Below, one piece after another: positions 8,379 through 16,280 of a DNA stretch of 64,000 nt. The notes under the pieces are model-generated. The model was given only the letters and a program-made list of their open reading frames with translations. It was not told the origin of the DNA and searched no databases. The stretch comes from Clostridium sp. AM30-24 (GTDB lineage: Bacteria > Bacillota > Clostridia > Lachnospirales > Lachnospiraceae): the NCBI RefSeq assembly GCF_003480435.1, contig NZ_QUJB01000007.1:91921-155920 (forward strand), in the 5' to 3' direction. The first letter of the stretch is position 1. Each line of letters starts with the position of its first letter. A program made the translations under genes and the position numbers.

Positions 8379-9217
8379 TTACATTAAAGGGAGCAGAGGT
8401 TTCTGCAAAGATCAAGGAACAGGTTCTTTCCATGAACCAGGAATTAAACGGATATGTGCCGACAGCGGCCATCGTCCGGATCGGGGAGCGGCCGGATGAC
8501 CTCTCCTACGAGAGAAATGTCATGAAACGTATTGCGGCATATGGAATGGAAGCGAAGTCTTTTGCATATCCGGCGGATATCAGCGAGGAAGAGTTCTTTG
8601 CGGAATTCCAGAAGATCAATGATGATGAGATGATCGACGGGATCCTGTTATTCCGTCCGCTTCCGAAGCACATCAATGAAAAGCGCGCCGAGGCGATGAT
8701 CCGTCCGGAAAAGGATCTCGACGGGATCTGCGCGGTCAATACGGCAAAGGTGTTTGCCGGTGAGAAAGATGGATTTGCTCCGTGTACGGCGGAGGCGGTT
8801 ATTGAGGTCCTGAAGGCATTCGACCTTCCGATCGTCGGAAAACGCGCGGTGATCGTGGGACGCAGCATGGTAGTCGGACGTCCGCTGTCCATGCTGATGT
8901 TAAAGGAAAATGCGACGGTGACGATCTGCCATACGAAGACCGAGAATCTGAAGGCTGTCTGCCAGGAGGCGGATATCCTCGTTGCGGCAGCAGGAAAGGC
9001 GAAGATGCTGGATGCGTCATTCTTAAAAGAGGGAGCTGTCCTCATCGATGTCGGGATCAATGTGGATGAGAACGGAAAACTCTGCGGAGACGTCCTCTGG
9101 GATGGTCTGGAAGAAAAGGCATCCGCGGCGACACCGGTGCCGGGCGGCGTCGGAGCGGTGACAACGGCGGTGCTGGCGAAACATCTGGCGATGGCGGCGT
9201 GCAGGAAGAGAAAATAA
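8375..9217 (+). CDS. folD: FolD-type 5,10-methylene-THF dehydrogenase, catalytic Lys replaced
   Basis: The 280-residue protein has the two-domain FolD fold: an N-terminal catalytic domain and an NAD(P)-binding domain with VIVGRSMVVGRP near residues 160-171, DVGIN near 225 and TPVPGGVGAVTTA near 250. In most FolD proteins a Tyr-x3-Lys pair performs the cyclohydrolase reaction. Here Tyr45 is kept but the Lys position is Val49, and the Gln of the usual VQLPLP motif is Phe93 (LLFRPLP). From mutants of human and E. coli FolD, loss of this Lys removes cyclohydrolase activity. The enzyme is therefore likely to be a dehydrogenase only, with the coupled upstream gene supplying the cyclohydrolase step. 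Confidence 0.9.
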   Translation: MITLKGAEVSAKIKEQVLSMNQELNGYVPTAAIVRIGERPDDLSYERNVMKRIAAYGMEAKSFAYPADISEEEFFAEFQKINDDEMIDGILLFRPLPKHINEKRAEAMIRPEKDLDGICAVNTAKVFAGEKDGFAPCTAEAVIEVLKAFDLPIVGKRAVIVGRSMVVGRPLSMLMLKENATVTICHTKTENLKAVCQEADILVAAAGKAKMLDASFLKEGAVLIDVGINVDENGKLCGDVLWDGLEEKASAATPVPGGVGAVTTAVLAKHLAMAACRKRK

Positions 9218-9331
9218 ACGTAGGACCGACAGCACGAGGTCTCGCGCAGGCGCGGACTTTGGCTCGTTGTTCGTGTAAATAAAAAATGGAAAAAATTCTC
9301 ATTTTTCCGCATAAAGCGGCATAAATAAAGG

Positions 9332-9371
9332 AAAGAGGACCACCGACCCAGCACATCGGCGGTCCTCTTTT
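9332..9371 (+). terminator. intrinsic terminator after folD
   Basis: A 15-bp stem with one mismatch (9332-9346 with 9356-9370, centre agaggacc/ggtcctct) is followed by TTTTC. Confidence 0.85.
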
Positions 9372-9372
9372 C

Positions 9373-9401
9373 TTGACAGAAGTTTGGATGAGAGGTAGGA
9401 T
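9373..9401 (+). promoter_or_regulatory. promoter of the Tp47-like secreted protein gene
   Basis: TTGACA (9373-9378) and TAGGAT (9396-9401) are 17 bases apart. The start of transcription would be about 275 bases before the gene, leaving a long leader that contains two copies of a TTAGC-N4-GCTAA dyad. Confidence 0.6.
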
Positions 9402-9415
9402 ATTATTGCAAAAGA

Positions 9416-9431
9416 GTTAGCAATAGCTAAC
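9416..9431. repeat. dyad GTTAGC-N4-GCTAAC, copy 1
   Basis: A perfect 6-bp inverted repeat with a 4-base spacer lies just downstream of the predicted -10 element. The nine bases TTGCAAAAG precede it closely at 9406-9414. Confidence 0.45.
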
Positions 9432-9633
9432 CTGCTTGCTTGTTCAAAAAGCAGATTGCATTTTCTGCATGGCAGAATGAAACAAAAGGTATGCGGAGGC
9501 AGATCGTGTTTCATGCACGCGAATCTCACAAATTCTTTTCCGGCAGATAGAATAGGCAGGGGAGAAGATCTGCGAACGGCTCAACGAATCAAAGGCAGTG
9601 TGCGTGATTCGAAATGTAGTTGCAAAAGCATGG

Positions 9634-9649
9634 GTTAGCTGAAGCTAAT
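9634..9649. repeat. dyad GTTAGC-N4-GCTAAT, copy 2
   Basis: The same dyad with the same 4-base spacer recurs 218 bases further on and is again preceded by TTGCAAAAG (from 9620). Two matched copies in one leader suggest a protein-binding site or an RNA hairpin pair. Confidence 0.45.
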
Positions 9650-9685
9650 TTCAATACCAGGGATGGTGAGGAAAGGAGAAAGGTC

Positions 9686-12466
9686 ATGAAAAAGCAGAAA
9701 ACGCTTGCAGTTCTGTTAAGTGCGGCGATGGTTGCCGGAGCGATTCCGACAGCAGCGCTTGCGGAAGTGGTTGGAAGTAATTCTGATTCCGGTGTGAAGG
9801 CAGCGGAGCTGAGTGAAGTTCAGGAGATTGAGGAACAGAATGAAGATTCTGAGGATGAAACTGGTTCCGGATATGTATTGATGAATGTGCCGTATGATGA
9901 GGTATATGGGAAGGACATTGAGAATAAGACAAAAGTAGATGCTGTCTCATCTGCGACAATGAAAAAAACGAAAAAAAAGACTGTAGTAAATGGCACTTAT
10001 CATTCAAAAGATGGAAGCGAGATCAAAGGAGCGATCATTCCGGTATGGGTAGAGGATTTGTCTCTTTTAAAAGGATTTAAGAGGGTTTCAGCGTCCAATG
10101 CAGAAAAGGTTACTGTCGCCTCGGCAAGTGATTCTACCTATAATGATAATCTGTTTGATGAGGAAGAGGACTATACATATGCTGTACTTCCGAACGGTTA
10201 TACGCCGAAGGTTTATAAGAAACTAATAGGGATTGATGAGAATAGAAAGCCAGAATTCAGTGGGTTCCAGGGCCAGGGTGAGGAACAGAAAGTCAATACT
10301 ACTGCAACGATTGTTGCCTGCTCCGGACGGTATCATCCTGGAAAAAACAAGCCATATCATGGCGACTACGAGATCACGATCGAGGATTATCAGAATCTGA
10401 TCGCATCTTCCACCGATGCAGTCTATGAGGTGGTTTTAGAGACAGATGGAGAGTACAGCTACGGGCTTCGCCTTCTTGAAAACACATACCTTAAAGATGG
10501 AGAGCTGGCCTTCTCAACCGGTTTCACAACAAAGAGCAAAAAATGCATTCTGAATCCGAACCATTATAAGTCACTCATCGGAAAAACGATCACCAAAATC
10601 CGCTTCGTAACGGAAAAGGGAATTTTTGTGATCCCGACAGAACTGAAGGTCGAGGAACAGGAAATCTATGCGCTGATGAATATTCCGTATGACGAGCTTT
10701 ACAAGAATGATCTGAAGCAGAATGATATTCCGGTGGATGCGATGACATCTGCAACGTATCAGAAGACACGTACAAAATCACTGTCGAATGGATCTTACCA
10801 TAAGAATTCAGACGGATCGAAGATCGACGGAGTTACATTCCCGGTTAAACTGATGGTAAATTCTGATGCGGACCTTAAGGACCTGACCCACGTAGGAGAT
10901 GGCAGCAAGGAGCTGACGATCACAACAACACTTCGCGGAAAACAGCAGACAAACACATACAAAGGAAGAGACACCTTATTTGAGAACGGTACCTATGCGT
11001 ATTATGTTTTAAGCCCGGAGGAAAAACCGGACTTTTATAAAGAAGTTACCGTTGGAAAAGATGGAAAATTTGAGTTCTCTGAGACAAAATTCCAGGATGG
11101 AAAGTCCGCTGAAAAATCAAAAGCAACCGCAGAGATCACGACAAAGACGACACGCGGAGATTACCAGATCAATGTGAGCGGACTTGACGAGTCTGTGACA
11201 AACAGTTCGATCTATGAAGTGATTCTTGAGACAAAGGACGGAAAGAGCTATGGTCTCCGCCATCTCGAAAATATCTGGCGCGGAAACGAGCTTGGAATTT
11301 ACACCGGATATACGAAAGAGAGCCATGGTGTCGATGCCAGCGTGGAGCCGTACAAGGATATCATGGGTAAGACCATCGACAAGATCACGTACCTCACAAG
11401 CGCAGGCGCTTATGAGATCGACACGGACCTCTATGTACCGATGAAGGATGGCACACAGGCTGAAGTGGCTGACGGAAAGTCCGGGAACGGATCTGTCGCT
11501 GTTACGGTGAAACTTCCGGAAGGATTTGATCCGGAGTATCAGGTCACGGGACTGAAGACATCATTTGCAGACGGAGCGCTCACTTATACAGATGCAATGC
11601 CTGGAAAGTATACCCTTACCATTTCTGATAAGAATGAAAAGTGGGCAGATATCGAGGCAGATTTTGTACTCAGCAGCGATACGAATCCGGCATACTATAA
11701 CAGAAATTACAGTGTACCGGCAGTCATCAAAAAAGGCTCTGCAGATGAAGCTGATTTCGCGAACTACTTAAAGAACATCACAAAGGTATCGGTCAACGGT
11801 AAGGAATATGCGGCATCCGGAAGAGGCGCTGTTGTGATCGTGAAGAAAGACGGAACGATCGATCTTGCAAACAGCAGTGTATTTGATGGCAAAGAGCCGT
11901 ATACGGTCGTTGTAACATCCACAGGATATCCGGATCTGACTTTCGAGATCAAGCAAGTGACTTACGACAGCAGTGATTCGGATAGCGGAGAATCCGGAGA
12001 ACCGGCAGGCTCTTCTTCAAAGAAGAAAAATACATCTGCTTCTGATGGAATGACGGCAGGAAGCTGGAGCCAGGATGCAGCGGGAAACTGGTACTTTAAG
12101 AATGCCGCAAACGGAAAGAATCTTGTATCTGCATGGGCACATATTGAGAATCCATATGCAGGAGCAGGACAGCCAAAGGATTCCTGGTTCCATTTCGATG
12201 CAAATGGTGTCATGCAGACAGGCTGGTTTAAAGATAGCGATGGAAGATGGTACTTCTTTAATCCGGTTTCTGACAGCACACTTGGAAGAATGACGACCGG
12301 ATGGAACTGGATCAAAGGAAATGACGGCAAGCTTCGCTGCTATTATTTCGAGGAGACCTCCAACGGACACCGCGGAGCCATGTATTCCGGAACGACAACT
12401 CCGGGCGGTTATACGGTTGATGCGGACGGTGCATGGACAGTAAACGGAATCGTTGTGACAAGATAA
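9686..12466 (+). CDS. secreted Tp47-like protein with C-terminal cell-wall-binding repeats
   Basis: The 926-residue precursor has a signal peptide (residues 1-26, cleavage after TAALA). Two large homologous modules follow: the first opens with YVLMNVPYDEVYGKD near residue 63 and VDAVSSAT at 84-91, the second with YALMNIPYDELYKND near 329 and VDAMTSAT at 350-357. Each then has the pattern NG(T/S)YH, a beta-rich core and a (Y/S)YGLR(L/H)LEN motif. This arrangement resembles proteins annotated as Tp47 penicillin-binding-like. The last 140 residues hold Trp/Tyr-rich repeats (GNWYFKN, SWFHFDANGVMQTGWF, RWYFFNP, GWNWIKG) like choline or cell-wall binding repeats. ATG 9686 was chosen for the AAGGAGAAAGG before it. 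Its substrate is unknown. Confidence 0.8.
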   Translation: MKKQKTLAVLLSAAMVAGAIPTAALAEVVGSNSDSGVKAAELSEVQEIEEQNEDSEDETGSGYVLMNVPYDEVYGKDIENKTKVDAVSSATMKKTKKKTVVNGTYHSKDGSEIKGAIIPVWVEDLSLLKGFKRVSASNAEKVTVASASDSTYNDNLFDEEEDYTYAVLPNGYTPKVYKKLIGIDENRKPEFSGFQGQGEEQKVNTTATIVACSGRYHPGKNKPYHGDYEITIEDYQNLIASSTDAVYEVVLETDGEYSYGLRLLENTYLKDGELAFSTGFTTKSKKCILNPNHYKSLIGKTITKIRFVTEKGIFVIPTELKVEEQEIYALMNIPYDELYKNDLKQNDIPVDAMTSATYQKTRTKSLSNGSYHKNSDGSKIDGVTFPVKLMVNSDADLKDLTHVGDGSKELTITTTLRGKQQTNTYKGRDTLFENGTYAYYVLSPEEKPDFYKEVTVGKDGKFEFSETKFQDGKSAEKSKATAEITTKTTRGDYQINVSGLDESVTNSSIYEVILETKDGKSYGLRHLENIWRGNELGIYTGYTKESHGVDASVEPYKDIMGKTIDKITYLTSAGAYEIDTDLYVPMKDGTQAEVADGKSGNGSVAVTVKLPEGFDPEYQVTGLKTSFADGALTYTDAMPGKYTLTISDKNEKWADIEADFVLSSDTNPAYYNRNYSVPAVIKKGSADEADFANYLKNITKVSVNGKEYAASGRGAVVIVKKDGTIDLANSSVFDGKEPYTVVVTSTGYPDLTFEIKQVTYDSSDSDSGESGEPAGSSSKKKNTSASDGMTAGSWSQDAAGNWYFKNAANGKNLVSAWAHIENPYAGAGQPKDSWFHFDANGVMQTGWFKDSDGRWYFFNPVSDSTLGRMTTGWNWIKGNDGKLRCYYFEETSNGHRGAMYSGTTTPGGYTVDADGAWTVNGIVVTR

Positions 12467-12490
12467 AAATTGGCATGTAAAAGCCGGTAT

Positions 12491-12543
12491 AAAAACCTCC
12501 TGATCATGGAATCCTAAGGGAAACATGGTTTCAGGAGGTTTTT
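12491..12543 (+). terminator. terminator hairpin whose 3' arm carries the next gene's ribosome binding site
   Basis: A perfect 13-bp inverted repeat (aaaaacctcctga at 12491-12503 and its complement at 12531-12543) is followed by Ts. The AGGAGG in the 3' arm is also the Shine-Dalgarno site of the gene starting at 12547, so formation of the hairpin would hide it. Confidence 0.75.
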
Positions 12544-12546
12544 TAT

Positions 12547-12975
12547 ATGTGGGGAATTCTGGTGGCACTGCTTTCGGGAGCGCTTATGAGTCTGCAGGGG
12601 ATTTTTAACACGGAGGTGACGAAGCAGAGCAGCATCTGGGCGGCAGCAGGATGGGTGCAGATGACGGCGCTTGTGACCTGCGTGGTCTTATATTTCGTTA
12701 CCGGACGCGGGGAAATCTGGGGGATGTTTTCCATCGACCGGAAGTACATGCTGCTTGGCGGTGTCATGGGCGCATTTATCACCTGGACCGTGATCAAAAG
12801 TATGGACGGCCTGGGTCCGGCGAAGGCGACACTGCTCATCGTTGTGACCCAGATCCTTGTCTCCTATGTGGCGGAGGTATTTGGTCTCTTCGGTGTCGAG
12901 AAAGCGGCGTTTGAGTGGAGAAAACTTATTGGTGCGGCTCTGGCGATTGCTGGGATCGTGGTGTTCCGGTGGTAG
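12547..12975 (+). CDS. small DMT-superfamily transporter (YdcZ/DUF606-like)
   Basis: The 142-residue membrane protein has about five hydrophobic helices and a family-like start (WGILVALLSGALMSLQGIFN), with a second-half motif GVMGAFITWTVIKSMDGLGPAKATLL. It is half the size of EamA transporters, as usual for YdcZ-type proteins that act as dimers. The substrate is unknown. The ribosome binding site AGGAGG lies inside the stem of the preceding terminator-like hairpin. Confidence 0.75.
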   Translation: MWGILVALLSGALMSLQGIFNTEVTKQSSIWAAAGWVQMTALVTCVVLYFVTGRGEIWGMFSIDRKYMLLGGVMGAFITWTVIKSMDGLGPAKATLLIVVTQILVSYVAEVFGLFGVEKAAFEWRKLIGAALAIAGIVVFRW

Positions 12976-13075
12976 CGCGACGCAAGATATCCTGAATACA
13001 ATATGAAAATTTTAAAACGATAGCACGAGAAGTTTAAAAAAATTAAATATATAGTTTAAAAATAATAAAAACATA

Positions 13076-13104
13076 TTGACAAAATAGGAAATGAAGGGTA
13101 TGAT
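13076..13104 (+). promoter_or_regulatory. sigma-A promoter of the metNIQ leader
   Basis: TTGACA (13076-13081) and TATGAT (13099-13104) are 17 bases apart, and the region upstream is very AT-rich (13030-13075), like an UP element. Transcription should start near 13111, about 80 bases before the leader peptide. Confidence 0.8.
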
Positions 13105-13190
13105 AACGCCATCGGATTTGAACGGGAAGTTCAGACGATGAGGAAACACAGGACCGCGGGATGACGGACGGTCGGAAAGGAGATACAGGT

Positions 13191-13313
13191 ATGGGAAATG
13201 CTGGAAGAATTGACATGAACAATATGTGTTGTTGCTGTTGCATGTGTACTTCCGGGCGTTTTTTACGGCCAGGTGTTTTGCTGTGCGGTCATGTACCTGT
13301 ATACAGAAAATAG
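13191..13313 (+). CDS. Cys/Met-rich leader peptide of the metNIQ attenuator
   Basis: This 40-codon frame starts at ATG 13191, eight bases after AGGAG. Codons 12-19 encode eight sulfur-containing residues in a row: Met, five Cys (13227-13241), Met, Cys. The rest of the peptide (TSGRFLRPG onward, stop TAG at 13311) has no recognisable domain. The Cys codons end exactly where the first arm of the downstream antiterminator begins (13248). This is the arrangement of a leader peptide that senses cysteine (and perhaps methionine) supply through ribosome stalling. Polycysteine leader frames are known from mycobacteria; one in this group of bacteria is not known to me. Confidence 0.75.
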   Translation: MGNAGRIDMNNMCCCCCMCTSGRFLRPGVLLCGHVPVYRK

Positions 13314-13369
13314 TTTCCTGTTAATGCCAGAGAATGCGCCCGGAAGTGTAAAAACTTCCGGGATTTTTT
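13248..13369 (+). promoter_or_regulatory. transcription attenuator: antiterminator and terminator arms
   Basis: Arm A (acttccgggcg, 13248-13258) lies inside the leader peptide frame. Arm B (cgcccggaagt, 13337-13347) is perfectly complementary to A over 11 bases. Arm C (acttccggg, 13354-13362) is complementary to B over nine bases and is followed by ATTTTTT, so B:C is an intrinsic terminator. A:B and B:C cannot form together. A ribosome held at the first Cys codon would leave A free to pair with B, allowing read-through into metNIQ. Fast translation through A would favour the terminator. The direction of the response is inferred. Confidence 0.75.
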
Positions 13370-13370
13370 A

Positions 13371-13506
13371 TGTAACAGGAAATTCCGAGAAATTCCCTGT
13401 TACATAAAAAGGCACTGACGTGCCAAAGATGCGCACTCGCGCGAAGATGTAGATTGTCGCAAGCGACCGCGCGAGGCGCGAGAATGTGCCAAGGCACATT
13501 CTTTTT
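13371..13506. repeat. 135-bp structured intergenic element, copy 1
   Basis: This segment is about 90 percent identical by eye to 62932-63066. It holds four hairpins in order: an imperfect arm pair at 13371-13404 (tgtaacagg with ccctgttaca), GGCAC/GTGCC at 13411-13424, a GC-rich stem CTCGCGCG/CGCGCGAG at 13436-13475 with an inner GTCGC/GCGAC, and GAATGTGCC/GGCACATTC at 13482-13501 followed by five Ts. The last hairpin looks like a terminator and sits 20 bases before the metN start. Confidence 0.75.
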
Positions 13507-13525
13507 CAGTTGGGAGGAAGAAACA

Positions 13526-14551
13526 TTGATCCAGATCGAACATGTAAGCAAAACCTTTTCCGGGAAAAACGGAACGGTCCACGCGCTGGATGACGTGAGT
13601 ATCCATGTGGAGAAAGGGGATATCTGTGGAATCATCGGATTTTCCGGAGCTGGAAAATCCACACTGATCCGCCTGATAAATGGTCTTGAGACGGCGGACA
13701 GTGGAAAGGTGACTGTCTGCGGAAAGGAGCTTTCTGTATTAAAAAAACAGGAACTCAGAACATTGAGGAGAAAGATTGGAATGGTATTCCAGCAATTTAA
13801 CCTTCTGGAGTCCAAGACCGTGTACCACAACATCGCGCTGCCGCTGATCCTTGCTAAGACCCCAAAAGCGGAGATAGAAAAGAAAGTCATGGAAGTGTTA
13901 AAGATCGTTGAGCTGGAGGACAAAAAAGATACCTACATCAGCCAGCTTTCCGGCGGACAGAAGCAGCGTGTGGGGATCGCGAGAGCGCTGACGACGGATC
14001 CGGAGCTTCTTCTCTGTGACGAGGCTACAAGCGCTCTGGACCCGCAGACCACAGAGTCCATCTTAAAGCTTTTAAAACGGATCAACCGGGAGATGGGGGT
14101 CACGATCTTACTCATCACACATCAGATGCAGGTCGTTCAGATGATCTGCAACAAGGTAGCGGTCATGGAGAGCGGAAAGATCGTGGAGTCCGGAAGTGTC
14201 CTGGAGGTCTTTGGATCCCCAAAGATGCCGGTGACAAAGCGGTTTGTCCAGACAGTCATCCGGGATCAGATTCCGGACAGCATTGTGAGTCTCGTAAAGG
14301 AACAGAAGGAAAACTTCCGTGTGGACCGTCTGAAGTTTATCGGTTCCAGCGTGAAGTGTCCGGTGATCTCCGATATCTGTAAGACGGAAGGCATTGTTGT
14401 CAATATCCTCGGCGCTGCGGTGCAGGAGCTGGAAGACAGCGTTATGTGCGTATTTATTTTACAGCTTATCGGTGATGATAAGAGCATTGAGAAAGCGGAA
14501 GCGGAGATCGATAAGAACGGTGTTTTAAGAGAACGGCTGGAGGTGGAGTAA
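13526..14551 (+). CDS. metN: methionine ABC transporter ATP-binding protein MetN
   Basis: The 341-residue ATPase has Walker A GFSGAGKS near residue 37, the signature LSGGQKQRVGIARAL near 141 and Walker B LLLCDEATSALDP. After the ATPase domain comes a C-terminal NIL domain (about 265-341), which in MetN senses methionine and inhibits transport. The start is TTG 13526, eight bases after GGGAGG, giving the family-like N-terminus MIQIEHVSKTF. The longer open frame to 13454 would be coded by the structured repeat and is rejected. metN is one base from metI. The leader with Cys and Met codons suggests the operon serves sulfur amino acid supply. Confidence 0.93.
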   Translation: MIQIEHVSKTFSGKNGTVHALDDVSIHVEKGDICGIIGFSGAGKSTLIRLINGLETADSGKVTVCGKELSVLKKQELRTLRRKIGMVFQQFNLLESKTVYHNIALPLILAKTPKAEIEKKVMEVLKIVELEDKKDTYISQLSGGQKQRVGIARALTTDPELLLCDEATSALDPQTTESILKLLKRINREMGVTILLITHQMQVVQMICNKVAVMESGKIVESGSVLEVFGSPKMPVTKRFVQTVIRDQIPDSIVSLVKEQKENFRVDRLKFIGSSVKCPVISDICKTEGIVVNILGAAVQELEDSVMCVFILQLIGDDKSIEKAEAEIDKNGVLRERLEVE

Positions 14552-14552
14552 G

Positions 14553-15233
14553 ATGGAAGAACTCATGAAGACAAAAATTTTTAAAGTCACGGTGGAGCGC
14601 CTGATATTAAACGGTGGACAGACGTTATATATGGTGGGCTGGTCACTTCTGATCGGAACCATCATCGGAATGATTTTAGCTTTGATCCTGGTGCTCTGCA
14701 GAAAAGGCGGGCTGGCGGAGAACCGGCCGTTATATGTGATCGTCAGTGCCTATATCAATGTGGTGCGAAGCGTACCATTTGTCATTCTTCTTGTAACGAT
14801 CATGCCGATCACCCGTGCCATCGTCGGAACGACCATTGGAAGCACGGCAGCGCTGGTACCGCTTGTGGTTTACATAAGTCCATACCTTGCAAGATTGATG
14901 GAGAACAGCCTGCTTGAGATCAATCCGGGAATTCTGGAGGCGGCGGAGGCCATGGGCGCGACAACCTGGCAGGTCATCCGGTATTTTCTGGTCCCTGAGA
15001 CGTTAGGTTCCATGGTGCTGGCACTGACAACAGGAACCATCGGACTTCTCGGAGCGTCCGCAATGGCCGGATATGTCGGCGGCGGCGGAGTCGGTGACCT
15101 TGCGCTTACATATGGTTATGAGAAGATGAACACACCGCTCATGATCCTCACGGTTGTGATCCTGGTGATCCTTGTACAGCTTTTACAGATCCTTGGAAAT
15201 ACGATTTCAGGTAAGTTAAGACAGCATAAATAA
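14553..15233 (+). CDS. metI: methionine ABC transporter permease MetI
   Basis: This 226-residue inner-membrane protein has five hydrophobic helices and the permease EAA-type loop near residue 130 (EAAEAMGATTWQVIRYFLVPE), which docks on MetN. Length fits MetI/MetP. It starts one base after the metN stop with GGTGGAG as ribosome binding site, so it is cotranscribed and probably coupled. About 120 bases, including an AT-rich stretch, separate it from metQ. Confidence 0.93.
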   Translation: MEELMKTKIFKVTVERLILNGGQTLYMVGWSLLIGTIIGMILALILVLCRKGGLAENRPLYVIVSAYINVVRSVPFVILLVTIMPITRAIVGTTIGSTAALVPLVVYISPYLARLMENSLLEINPGILEAAEAMGATTWQVIRYFLVPETLGSMVLALTTGTIGLLGASAMAGYVGGGGVGDLALTYGYEKMNTPLMILTVVILVILVQLLQILGNTISGKLRQHK

Positions 15234-15352
15234 AAAGACAGGAGGTCACCTCACGACACCCTGTAAATAAAAATTAAGAAAATAAAAAAGAAAGGTGCGG
15301 CTGCCCCACCAAAATGCGACATAAAAGGGCAGACGCGAGAGGAGAAAAGATT

Positions 15353-16240
15353 ATGAGAAAAGTGATTGCAGGAATACTTATGGGAGCGGCAGTTTTAAGC
15401 CTTGCGGCATGCGGAAAGAGTGAAACTGCACAGACAACAGCGGCACAGGCGGCTGAGAGTAAGGACACACAGGCGGACAGCAAAGCAGCGGCAGCGGACA
15501 CAGCAGACAAGAAAGAGATCGTCTATGGAAAATCCCAGGGACCGTACACCGAGCTTTTTGAGGCAGCGATCGTTCCGATCCTTGAGAAGGAGGGATATAC
15601 CATAAAAGGCGTTGATTTCTCGGAGCTTCAGACCGCAGATATCGGCTTAAATGATGGGGATGTCGATGTCAATGTTGAGCAGCATACTGCTTATATGGAG
15701 AATTTTAATAAGAATTACAATGCGGACTTCGTTGCGATCTGCCCGATCCCGACGGTACCGGCAGGTGTTTATTCCGAAAAATACAAATCCGTGGATGAGA
15801 TTCCGGACGGTGCAAAAGTCGCAGTTCCGAATGATGCCGCCAACACTGCAAGATGCTATCTGATGCTTCAGAAGATCGGCTGGATCAAACTCGCGGATGA
15901 CGTAGATCCGTCTGCAGTAACTCAGGATGATATTGTTGAGAACCCGCACAACATTGAGTTTACAGAGATGAAGAGCTTAACGATCCCGGCAGCGATCCAG
16001 GATTTTGACTATGTGGCGATCACCGGCAGTGTTGTATATAACGCAGGCATTGATCCATCCACAGCGCTTGCAATGGAGGATATCCAGGATCATCTGGTAC
16101 TCCAGGTTGTTGTTAAGGAAAAGAATAAGGACGCAGAGTGGGCAAAAGCGATCGTAGACGCTTATCATTCTGATGAGTTCAAGCAGTACATGGAAGAAAA
16201 CAACGACGGATTATGGTGGATCCCGGATGAGTTAAAATAA
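15353..16240 (+). CDS. metQ: methionine-binding lipoprotein MetQ (NlpA family)
   Basis: The 295-residue precursor has a lipoprotein signal peptide with lipobox LAAC (Cys20), a short Ala/Thr/Lys linker (residues 21-50) and a NlpA-type binding domain. Family features include the segment DVNVEQHTAYMENFN near 110 and IPTVPAGVYSEKYKS near 130. It captures methionine, or a related sulfur compound, outside the membrane for MetNI. ATG 15353 after GAGGAGA was chosen; an upstream ATG at 15314 lies before the signal peptide. The Thr/Ala linker is like that of the other lipoproteins in this window. Confidence 0.93.
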   Translation: MRKVIAGILMGAAVLSLAACGKSETAQTTAAQAAESKDTQADSKAAAADTADKKEIVYGKSQGPYTELFEAAIVPILEKEGYTIKGVDFSELQTADIGLNDGDVDVNVEQHTAYMENFNKNYNADFVAICPIPTVPAGVYSEKYKSVDEIPDGAKVAVPNDAANTARCYLMLQKIGWIKLADDVDPSAVTQDDIVENPHNIEFTEMKSLTIPAAIQDFDYVAITGSVVYNAGIDPSTALAMEDIQDHLVLQVVVKEKNKDAEWAKAIVDAYHSDEFKQYMEENNDGLWWIPDELK

Positions 16241-16280
16241 GTTGGTTGTGTTGTAAAGCCGAATTGGTAGCGCAAAATTT

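Noticed and set aside
13454..13525. N-terminal extension of metN
   Set aside because: The added residues would be coded by the 135-bp repeat; TTG 13526 with GGGAGG gives the normal MetN start.
12976..13525. SAM riboswitch or T-box before metNIQ
   Set aside because: I looked for the T-box TGGN motif with its conserved AGGGTGGNACCGCG and for S-box core helices and found neither; the leader peptide explains the terminator.
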